DNA of 64,000 nt from NCBI RefSeq assembly GCF_020382885.2, contig NC_058510.1, positions 4,150,862 through 4,214,861 of the forward strand, in the 5' to 3' direction. The stretch comes from Scatophagus argus (Eukaryota > Chordata > Actinopteri > Scatophagidae). Positions 1 to 11,900 of this stretch are shown one piece after another; position 1 is the stretch's first letter, and the number at the start of each line of letters is the position of its first letter. The position numbers and the translations under genes are program-made. The notes under the pieces are model-generated. The model saw only the letters and a list, made by a program, of their open reading frames with translations. It was not told where the DNA came from and ran no database searches.

Positions 1-1
1 C

Positions 2-2864
2 TGTTTCCATCAAGATGTTCCCACGTCAGCCCCTGTGCTCGTTTTTCCTGCTAATTTCCTGAAGCAAAACTTTGATCAGTTCCAGTTCACGCTCACCATT
101 CACAGCGGTGAGCGTTCAGCCTCATCTGAGACCTTCCTCACGTTGAAGTCAAATGTGATCGGGTGAGAAAAAAAAAAATCACTGTTTGCCAGTCATGTGC
201 ATTAACAAGCAGATTAACTAACAACTTTTCACTTTTCAATGCTTTTTTTTTTTGTTTTTTGGAGCAAAAAGGAAAATCAAATGCAAATTAAATTTATATT
301 AAAGGACAGATGAAACTATGAAGTTTTAAAGTGAATTTTCTAGAATTATTTGTCACAGATATGAATACACCATGTGGCTTACCGTGTATCTGAACGTTTC
401 CAATCCAGGAAGGTGACAGTAAACTGCCCACAGTGCCAGGGAGAGCAGGTGAACTGGGATCAGTCTTTCTCTGTCAGCACCTTGTGTGAAGGCTGTGATG
501 CTGACCCAAAGTTCATTGATTACACCTGGAGCCTGTACTTGGTCAATGCGTCCACAAAGCCCATCACAGAAGGTTACAAAAAATATGCAGGCGCTCAGAC
601 ATTGACATTAAATTGCTATGATTTCTTTTGCCAAAACAAAAATCTTGACATAATTCTCTTCTGTTCCAGTCCCATTTTGTTACAAAGTGGATCTCAGTGC
701 TCCAGCCACCATCATGGAGGGTCCTTCCACTTCCACCCTGCGTCCACCTGCTACAGATGCTTCACAGTACACCCGTGCTGACAGTACCGCCATCTCTCTG
801 GCTGAGAAGGCCTCTGAAACTGAAGCCGAAAATTTAAGTCCGAAAGTGACCGACTACGGAACATCATCGGAGAAAAACAGGAAGAATTCAACTATTGTTG
901 GTGTGTATTTCGATTTATTGGTGAGATAAAAACAGTGAGTGAGCTTGGGCAGCTCTGTACTGCCATAGTGCTGCTGGAGGTACATTTTTGAAAAAAAAGT
1001 GTGAATATGTAATGTTTAACATGCTCTCAAAGAAATGAGAGCATTTATGAAGTGGACACCAATGGGGAAAATCAACAATAACTAATCACGTGGAAGGTCA
1101 CAGTTACAGTAAAATGCATCATTTATGAATTATTTAACAGCTTATCCTCTCAGGTCCAGGAAAGGAGTCCTTTTATCACCCTCTGGGGGAGTCTGACCCT
1201 CCGGAGCCTTTGTTCTCTTCCACTGAATACCAGCCGCTTGCCCTTGACAACGGTGGCGTCCTGTATTCAGACCGCTTGGGCCACAGTGATGTTATCAGTG
1301 AACTCCCAATTGATCCGGATTCCTCTGGTGACTTGGAGTTTTCTTTTCCTCTCTCGGAGAGCAGTGACCTGGCAGGTCCACCAGGTGAGATGAAACTGAG
1401 CTGAATTTTGTTAGGCTGCTCTTGTCAGACAGTCGCACGGAACGAGTCAAAATCAAACAGTTCTTTCATTTGGTCTTTAAATGTTGAAATTAAATGCCCC
1501 GCAACCCCACAGGTGATTTCAGGTACTCTGACTGATTAGACCTGACCTATAAGAATTATAAAGGTGTAACTTGTCTCAAGCTAACAGAGTATGCAGGAGC
1601 TGTCAATCACAGCTCATCACAGAGATCCAATCAGTAACAGTAGTTGGCTTCAGCCAACTCCTTCAGTGGCTAAATGTTTAATGTTCACCAGTTTATCAGA
1701 TCTTTTTCTCGAGAAAACAGCTGGCTGCTGTTTCGACAAACAACGCTAATGAAAGGTAAATCAAAATGAGCAAAAAGAGGCTAAAGAGGGGAGCTGAGGA
1801 GTTAGTGATAATCCTGTGTGGGTTCGTCACTACAAAGCACTCCCAATGCCATCTCCCGCCTGTCCATCCTCCTTCATTCAGAAATGTGTCATCATATGGA
1901 AGTTTCATCTGGATTTAAACTGATTACTAATTGAGCCTGTAGCAGCTTTAATCACAGGGAACAGTCTAGAAAAAGTTAATTGTCCAACCTGCAACCTACA
2001 CAGAGAAAATTATGAGAAATGGGAAACAGGCAATAACTAGCTTTGTCTGTCTTTGTCTTAACTTTAAACATCCTTTCACAGATTTGGATTATGATGTTCC
2101 TTTGATGAGTGCGGAGGAAGGAGACCCTGGCATCTCAGCAGGAAGACCCACAGGTACAGCGCGTGTTTGCGTTTTGCTCACCAGCGTGGGAGGTTGTGTG
2201 TTAATCCATGCACGTTTCCAGGTGGGGAAGCTGACACCTTCAGTCCAGGAGATGATTCAGCGTTTGATCCAGCACTGCACGAAGACGTGGGGAGTAATCT
2301 GGTAGATTTCAGGCCATCTGTGGTGGTACAGGAGCCAATCTTGCTGGATTTATCTCGAGACCTGGTGGACAGAGACCTTTTTGAGTCCTACACTTATGCA
2401 GGTACATTTTTCAGGAAACTCACTGACACAGATTGCCTGTCTTTATCTGCTTGTCCCTCTGCCTTTATCATCATTCTCTCTATTTCCATCTTTCCAGGTA
2501 TTTCCTCCACTTTGCTCAGCTTCAGACCGTTCACTCTGAAGCCCGGGAGCACATACATGTTAGAAGTCACTGCCAGTAAGTTTCACAGCAAAGTCCAACC
2601 TGTTGTGGGATATGACGATCTTTCATCTATCCATCGGACCTTTAATTTTTCTGATAAAAGTTACACATATGGATCTGGTTGCCAATCTGATTATTGTCTG
2701 TTTTGCCCAGAATCTCACAATAGTTTTCTGGGCCAGACTCAGCTCTTCTTAAAAACCAACCCTGTCCCAAAAGACATGATGTGCCAGGTGCAACCAGTGA
2801 AAGGATCAGAGTTATACACACACTTCAGCATCTTCTGCACCTCAGGGCGAGAGGTATCTCCTGT

Positions 2865-2916
<52 letters not shown>

Positions 2917-5900
2917 CACATGTACACACACAAGGAAAAAGAAAAATGTCACTTCTGTCATTGTCTGGTTTCTAAAATCTAAAATTGTTTGGTTTCTGAC
3001 TCAATCTGTCAATCATCTCATTAACTAATTGACAATTAATCGTTTCAGTTGAACCTGTAAACCCATTTTTCTCGTGTGTTTGGGTGCGTGTGCGTGCTGA
3101 AGGACTTGATGTATGAGTACAGCATCCGTGTAGGAGACCGACCACCCAGGGTTCTGAACCAGGGGAGAGACTTCCAGTACTACTTCAGACTTCCGTCTGG
3201 TGACCCGGCTGATGACTATAAAGGCAAACACACACACACACAGATTCAGAACTTTTATGGCCCACAAACATGCATTGTCATGATTTCTGCACAGATTTCC
3301 TTTTTGTTCACTGAGTGTTTGATTTTTCTTCCTGTAGTGATTATTTACACAAAGGTCAGAAGCAGCACGTATGGGACGACCACTAAACCCTGTCCTGTCA
3401 GCGTCCGAGTCCAGCCGAGCTTCGTTAGGGACACCTCTTCTTCAACATCTTCTTCCTCTTCTTCGCGCTTTGATCCTGATCTGGAGCTGTAAGCAAACCA
3501 CCACATCAGGACTGTGGTTATGTTGCAGGGTTCTGTTAGAGATGTGCTCTTTGTGCAGTAGCACAGTTTAAAGTTCGGTCCATTTTGCAGACCGCTCTGG
3601 ATGGTGACCGACTGAGTATCAGAGCTGATATTCAGCATTTTTTTTTACGTTTTTTTGTTGATTGCCGGGAAAATAAATGACCTTAAAAGATAAATGTCCA
3701 TAATAGTGGATTTATATTTTGTTCTATATAATCTGAATCTGCAAAGTAGCCAGTAATTACAGTTATGAAAAAGTGCAGTGGAGCTGAAGTATAAAGCAGC
3801 AGGAAATGAATACTCAAATTCAAGTTCAAGTACCTCAAAAATGTACTATAGTATTTGAGAAATTTGTACTTCTATCCATTCTGTCACTACTTATTCTTTG
3901 TGTTGTATTGTTGTACTTAACATCTTCTGTAGGATATTTATCAGTGCATAATTTCAGACAGCGTATCGTTACCTCATTAGTATCTCTTTCTGTCCAGTTC
4001 AGAGTCAGGTCTGAGGAACCTGTCGGCTCTTGTGCAGCTCGGGAACAGCATGGAGGTCCGTAACTATGTGAGCCTCCTCGCCGGCGTCCTGAACAGACTG
4101 AGCCTGGACACTGAGGCCAATAGGCACGCTCAGATACGCACACGCCATGTGCTTATTTGCACAATGTGTGAGCTCGAGAGCAGAGAACAGGTAAGAGACC
4201 ATCATGTTTAATCTCAGCAAATCTTCTCTTTCAGTATCTCTCACGCTTTATTCCTGTTTTCACAGATTTCAACAAGCTTTCCCATCTTTTACAGCATCTT
4301 CATAACATGTCATTTAATCTTAGGCATCCATGGTGGACAACATCAACATTCTCAAAACCCTGCTGGAAGTTACAAGTCAGGTAAGTGCAAGGTTGTCTCC
4401 TTTCATGCACTTTCACCTGTAAATAGACGCTGATGGCTGTTGAACGATGAAAATCTGCTTTATCCTGTTTAGGTGACGTTAGCGAGTGCAAGACGAGTGA
4501 CTCTTCACGTTCAGGTCATCTCTGAGCAGTTCTCAGAATCCAGGGCTCCAGTGTATGGGTACTATCTGGACCAGGAGACACTCGACACCCTGATCGACCT
4601 GCTCTCATACAGCCTGCAAGCTGCCGTGGCTTGTAATGACTTCACGCCTGAAACACCCAACAGTGCCGACAGTAAACAGGCATTAGAATCAGACTCACAC
4701 AAGAAAAACATCAGAAATGCCACCGGCCCTTCTAACGGCTGCGTACCGGAGTCATCCAGTGTTTACATCCAAAGACAAGGATCGCTTTCTGCAAAGCAGG
4801 CAGTGCAGCTTGTGGCTGATATTCTGCAGACTGCTGCAGACCTGATGCTGGTGAGAGAAAACAGACATGTTCTTCTGCATGTCTACTCATGAACTCACAT
4901 GTTACCTCTTGCTACCATTCACCTGTTTTATTTCCAGAGGCACATCTTGTTTCACAAGAACCAGGAGCTCAGAGTCAACACCAGACTCATGGCCTTATAT
5001 GCCACGTACCAAAACCAAACCTCCACGGTCGTCAGCAGTGGCTCGACTATCTTCTACATGCCTGCCTCCCTGATCCAGCTCCTGTTTGTGCATCGCAGGA
5101 GGGAGACTGAGAGCAGACCGTGTGTGCTCGGCGTGCTGAGCGAGCTCACCCACAGCCCTTACACCTGGGTCCACTATCCCCAGAGGGTGAGACTGGATGT
5201 CTGATGAGTGTTGGTGATTAAACAGCAAAGACACTTCTCTCATTTTCCTCTACTGATTTCCAGCCAAGTGGACCAGTGGTCGACCTGAGTCTGTACGAGT
5301 GCAGCACGAGGAGAAAGATCCCCGTTCGCTCCCTCACTCAGCCAATAAACATCGAGCTGCAACAAGCACCGAGAAATGTATGTCGCTCTTCCTTCTTTCG
5401 ACAATTTGTTGTTAAATGAAAGTGACCCTGTGTTCACCTCCATTCTGCAGAAGAGCTCTGTGCATGAGTACATCCTCCTGCGCAGCCAGGTCAACTACCA
5501 CAGCTTCAATATTACCCACGAGCACTTGCAGCGGCCCATTAAGCTGAGTGTGGTGTTCAGGCCGCCACTCAACAAGGCCTTTCCCATCCTGCTGCTCTTC
5601 AGGTAAACATGGGGTGAGCTCTGTTGTTGTTTTACATTCAATGTCATCTGCTTATCAGAGCAACATAACAACACAATGTCTCACGAGAGTCTCTGCTGTG
5701 GCAGGATGTTTGAGAAGCCAACTCCCAGCATGCACCACCTGCACAGGACTCACCGCTGGGAGAGCACAGAGACACGATTCACTCTGCCCTCATCCTACCT
5801 CAGTGGTAGGAAATGTTGATTTTCAGCTCTGTCCCTCCTCCTCCTCCTCCTCCTCCTCCTCCTCCTCCCTGCTGGTCTCACAGTCTGTTAAATCTCTGTT

Positions 5901-8900
5901 CAATCTATCAGATTAGTCAAACACAACCTCACCTTCTTCAAACATTTGTTAAATGTGTAACTGAAGTATTTAAGTAAGATCAATTATTGATTTATTAGAG
6001 ATTTCATGGTATGTCAGGGTATGAAAACATATTTCGATCAAATAAAATAATTAATACTGAAGTTACATGATGAGAAATGCAAAATTATAAAAATCTATAT
6101 GTTAAAGCTTATGTATGTTTTAGTGAAAGCACAGGAGTGAACTGCAGAAGAGTTTTATACACGTTACCTTGACGATGCTGTCTGATTGCTAAACCCAGTG
6201 AAATATTTCTAGCTGCAGGGGTTGGTCACCTGGCCCTTCTGAATGCTGATTTTGGGAAAGCGCCGCGACACAAGCACCTGAGTGAACAGGTGAGCTACAG
6301 CCTCACAGCAGAAAGCAGCTTGTGTTTGTCCTGGGACGGCCACCAGGGGGCCTGGACTCACCACGGCTGCAGGACTCAGCAATCAGACACGTCTAATGCA
6401 GTTACATGCAGGTAAGGTTTGGTTTGAGTGCCTTAAACACACACACACACACACCTGCTGATGATTCACGTGAATGAATCTCCTCTTGCTTTTTGGTGTT
6501 TGTCTCAGCTGTCACCAGTTGAGGCCGCTGACTGTGGTGCAACAGCAGATCCAGAGCAGCCATGACGCAACCAACCTGGACCCGTTCCTAAGGTGATCTC
6601 GCCTTCCTTAGACCAGAATGATGTCTTTAACTAGAGAAAACTCCAGCAGTACTTCGGACCTTTGGACACAAATTGTATAATAATCACTTGGTGTTCAGTT
6701 GTGAAAAACGAGAGTGAATAGATAAGAGCATAACAACCTCCAGTGCCTCCTCTCTCCCTCTCATTCGCCCCAGTGTGTCCAGTGATCTGACGGTGCTGGC
6801 TGTGCTGGTGCTGTGTGTGTGCCTGTACATCCCAGGGTTGGCGGCTTGCCAGAGAGCTGATGTCGTCTCCGAGGAGAATCACAGAGTCCACTACCTTTCC
6901 GACAACTCTCCGGATGACCTGCATCTCTATGCCGTTACGGTCCACACTGGTCCCTGCTCTGCAGCCTGCATGAGTGCAAAGGTAAGGCTGTTTTTTGTTA
7001 CTTTAAAGCACTCAAAATATTTGGATGAATCATATCCAAAATGAAATTTGTTTTTCACCTTTATAGACAGGCACATCATGCTCTTTATGTATAAAAATAA
7101 ATAATTTCAAATGTATACATTTAACATCGCTGTCTTAATATTTCATAAGTGGAATTTTATTCTTCCAATTTGTTTCCCAGACTTGTATTAAAAAACGCTA
7201 TCTGCACAAAAGCCAACTAAGTTTAGTACCAACCGTCTCTGTATGTTTACCAGGTTTACATAGTCCTGAAAGGTGAAGACGGGTTCTCACAGACAAAAGA
7301 ACTTCAAGTCCCAGGATGCACTCTGTTCAGGAGGAACTCTAAAGACACATTTATTATCAGGTAAAATCTAAATATCTTCATGTTTCTTTCAAAAAGACAA
7401 AAAATAAGGTGCATTTTTTCCACATAAAATACACAGAATGCTAATACAGAATACTAAACACCCCAGTAGCTTCATGACATGATCAGGTTTAGTTTGCTCA
7501 TTTAGTCAGTTTGTCTGCCTCGAACGTCACAGTGCAGCAGACAGCCTGGGCCCAGTGTGGGGCGTCCACGTCTGGCATGACAACTCTGGACCCTGTGCAA
7601 ACTGGTACCTCAAACAAGTGGAGGTATCTGAGGTGAGGTCCACCTTCTGATTAATGTTTCCTCTGTGTTTTGGCTTTTAGTTTGACCATCAGGATGATTG
7701 TTTCTGTTGACAGGTGAGCAGAGGGCACGCAAAGGGACGTGCTTGGCTCTTTATCGGTCAGTGCTGGTTGGCTGTGGACAAAGGCGATGGCCGAGTGGAG
7801 AGACTGCTGCGAGTCAGCACTCAGGGAATCGGCTTTGCTAAGGTTGAGCTCTCACATAAGGCCGCTCTGACACAAAAATAAAACATCCTCTAATCTCTCC
7901 TCCTATCTGTACGCCTGCAGATGTTGCATCTCAAGCTATCGGACTACCTGGCCGACCACCACATCTGGATATCTTTGCTCATCAGACCCTGTCCTAACTC
8001 GTTCACACACACTCAAAGACTTAGTGTGAGTCTGCTGCTGCTGTTGGGGTACGCGTGTGTCAGCGCAGCCATTGTATTTCAAATGGACGATCCGGTACGT
8101 TAATAAAAATCTTTGACATCCTGTGAGCGAGATAAAACATGTTACCCATAATTATGTTGTTCCTGATCCTTTGTTTACAGCTGCTGTTCGAGCTGGGCAT
8201 TACTGATGTATCAGCTGTGTCAGTGGCGACAGGAGTACTAAGCGTGGTGGCAGTGCTGCCCGCAGCAGCAGTAGTATCCTTCCTGTTTCGACTGCGTGAT
8301 GTTGAGCTGACAGCCAAGAGCAGAAACACTGAGAAGGACTACTCTGAAGGTCAGATTTGTACTTATGTAAATCTAGATTATGTTCAACACAGAATTTCTC
8401 CATTTTCTCTCAATGAAAATGAATATCTTTCTTGACTTCTCACCTCCCTTTCTGTTTTTCCTCTGTTCATTATTGTTGTGTCTCCCCACAGATGACCTTT
8501 CAGTGGCTGACGGCACACCTGAGCCCAATCTCTCTTGGTGCAGTCTCCAGAAGTTGGCGCAGGAAGCCTGGAGGAAGAAACACCAGGTTACCCCTGGAGC
8601 TTCAGCTTCAGTCTGCTCTTTTTCCCGTTCCTATTTTTTAATCTCTAACTGACTTTTCTTCCTGTGATGCAGAGCACAGACCCACTGCCAGCATCCGCTA
8701 TGACTGTGGAAAATAAAACCACAGGTAAAAAACCTGTAATCCAAACAGATGTGGTCAAAGATGAATTTCACGCAGTTGAGAGCAATTTTGGACCACAGCT
8801 TCAAAATTTGTTGCTGATTACTCAGGGGAATAGCATTGATCAAGCACCTCAGAGAAAAGACTCTGATGTTTTAAGTGAAGGCAGCAGGTTTCACGGAACT

Positions 8901-11900
8901 CAGAGAGCGCCTTTCTCTGGTACGAGGGATGAAGGCCAAGTTATTCAGATGGAGGAAGACCTTCAAAGACAAAGGAAAGAAGGTCACCAGGCAGCGTGGC
9001 CTGGTCACAGCAGCGATCAGCACATCACCGACAGGCTGAGAAGGAGTGGATTCAGACCAGTTTCTCGGTGGAGTCACTACTTGGCCTGGACACTGTGTCT
9101 GCTGCTGTCCCTCTGCTGCCTGGTGCTCTCTGCAGTGCTGGGAACCAGGTAGTAGATGTGTGATTATGCTTAATGCTGACTTTTGGAAACATGTTGTTGT
9201 AGCTGCATGTCTCAGAGTCAAAATGTGTGTGTGCGTGTGTGTCAGGTTCAGCAGCAGCAAGGCTCTGCTGTGGATACACTCTCTTTGCTTCTCACTGATG
9301 TCTTGCATCTTTCTCATCCAGCCAGCTATGGTAAACCAGTGTCTACACTTACATTACAGCGTCATCTCAAATAGACATATAATCATAAAGAGGAATGTCT
9401 TGTTTGCACTGTGTATAGTCAACATGTTCCTTTTCTTTTCCAGATAGTTGCAGTGGCAGCGATTGTCTCCTTTAGGTACAGGAAACGAGCAGACTTTCAT
9501 AGTTTCATCAGTAAGAGACAGTTTGATACGTCACAACTTTGGAGCCACAGTGATGCTAATCAACCAGAAGAGCAGTTTGTAGCGTCTGCCTTTCCCCAGC
9601 AGAGATGCTCATACCTTGAAAAGGTCATAACCAGACTCTGTTTTATTCAAATCTGTTCAAATCTCTCCTTTTCTGTCGATACATAAAGTTGATTATCTCC
9701 TACAGCTGCTTGGAACTCGTCAGCGAGCTCGGCACCTCCGTCTCGTCCGCCCGCCGACTCCAGCAGAGCTGAGGAAAAGTCGTAAGATGAAACGAAGAGA
9801 AGCTCTTCTCCGAAACACCCTCAGGTGTGTCTGCGTGTCTTTGAGGAATATTTTGCATGACTAAGCAAGGAATCATCTCTTTTTCCTGTCGTCCAGGGAT
9901 TTGTTCTTCTGTGGCTCCATGCTCCTCCTGATGCTGTGTATGACTTATGGGAGCTCACTCACTGACCATCAGCACCTCAATAAAGCTGTCAGGAAACTGT
10001 TTATGAGGTACATTTTGCCACACACATGCTGCCTCCCTGTTGCTCTCTGATAAACACAAACCAAAATCATAATTCATCTTTCAGTGGGGGCAGAAATAAT
10101 GCGTTTATGTCCATGCAAAAGCATGAGGACTGGTGGAAATGGGCGCAGAGCAGCCTCCTTAATTCATTGTACAAGAATGCAACGATAGCCACTGAGGTAA
10201 GACACATTTTCAGTGTCCCTCCGAAATGAAAGAACTTATTTTACATTGTTTTCATAATGAAATCAAACGCACATTTTCACCTTTTCATGCCATCCAGCAG
10301 TCACACATCTTGATTGGAGAGCCGGTCCTGTGGAAGACTGAGGTGTCCAGCACGTTTCACAGCCAGGTCAGTAACAAAAGGAGACGTGCCCTCGCATGGC
10401 GAATTCCACAACTCATTCAACCTGAACGGACTCATTTTACTACAAGCATGTCGCATCATAACTACAAATTACTAACTACTTACTTATTAGTTACTGAACA
10501 AGTAATTACAATGAGGAGGACACAAGAGGATACAATTCAGGTCTTGCACACAATGGAAACAAAGAGTTCAGTGTGTTGTGAAATAACCAAATTATGAATA
10601 GACTATTTTTCTTTAATTTTAAGTGAATAATCAGTCATATTCTCGTTACTACTTTTACACAAACTCCCCCTGCAGAGACTTAAGGCTCTCACCTTCTGAT
10701 TTATGGTTTCATCCTCAGGACTCCAGTGTGACTCTTGCACCAGAGTGGCTTCGCGTTTTCTTGTCTGGGAGCAGAACATCCACTCGGCCACAATCCAATG
10801 TCTCGGTTTCTGTGGCAGTGCTTCCAATGACATGTGGTCACCTGGGCTGCTACTTTGGACCAAGTCCTGCAGTTGGCCTCGGCCACACTAAGTGAGAAAC
10901 ACACAGACACATGCATGAAATGATACATATGGCCAAAAAAAGTATTGGCCCTAAAGTATTGGGCCTTTACACCAACTGGGTCTCTTTCTAAACACACAGA
11001 CAGCTTTGCAGCTCTGACAGCTTCCACTCTTCTGTGAAGGCTTTCCACAACATGTTGGAGTGTTTTTTTGTGGGAATTTGTGCCCATTCATGCAGTAGAG
11101 CATTTGTGAGGTCACACACTGATGTTGGACCAAAAGGCCTGGCTCACAATCTCCGTTCCAGTTCATCCCAAAGGTGTTGGATGGGGTTGAGGTCAGGGCC
11201 CTGTGTGGGCCAGTCAAGTTCTTCCACACCAAACTCATCCAACCATGTCTTTATGGAGCTTTGCTTTGTGCACTGGGGCACAGTCATGCTGGAATAGAAA
11301 AGGGCCTTCAACAAACTGTTGCCACAAAGCTGGAAGCATAGCATTGTCCAAAATGTCTTGGTATGCTGAAGTATTAAGATTTCTCTTCAGTGGAAGTCAG
11401 GGGCTGAGCCCAACACCTGAAAAACGGCCCCATAAAGAGGTGTGTCTGGATACTTTTGTCTTTGTCTTTTCTAATTTTGAGGGTTGTCAGTTGTCCTCTG
11501 CTCTCCTGCAGGTTGGAGGCTGCGTCCAAGCTGAAGCTCCTGCATTGCAGCGGCTGGCTGGACAGAAAAACTCTGGCCGTGAAGGTCCAGTTTAACTTGT
11601 TCAGCCCTGCACCCAACTTGTTCACCGGTGTGACCTTGCTCGCTGAGCAGAGCCCCACCGGCGTCCTGCTGCCTTCTGCCAAAGTTCAGTCAGTTAGGGT
11701 GTATCACACTACTGCTGTGTGGGACTACTTTATCATGCTGTGCCAGGTAAAATGCAATACCACCTCTTAGGTCAGATTATATCAAAAAGCCCTGAGTTTC
11801 GTCATGTTTTTTCTTTCTCCCCTCTAGCTAACCTTCCTTCTCTTATCTCTGCTGCAACTCTGTGAGCAAGTGTACAGTGTAGGGCAGCAAGGGCTTAGGG

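Noticed and set aside
2866-2914. Tandem repeats as possible CRISPR array
   Set aside because: This and the other tandem tracts are simple dinucleotide or trinucleotide microsatellites without spacers; the genome is vertebrate.
2167-2982. 271-codon open frame on the plus strand
   Set aside because: It reads through genuine pkd1l1 exons, the introns between them and a CA microsatellite. Only the exon parts are coding.
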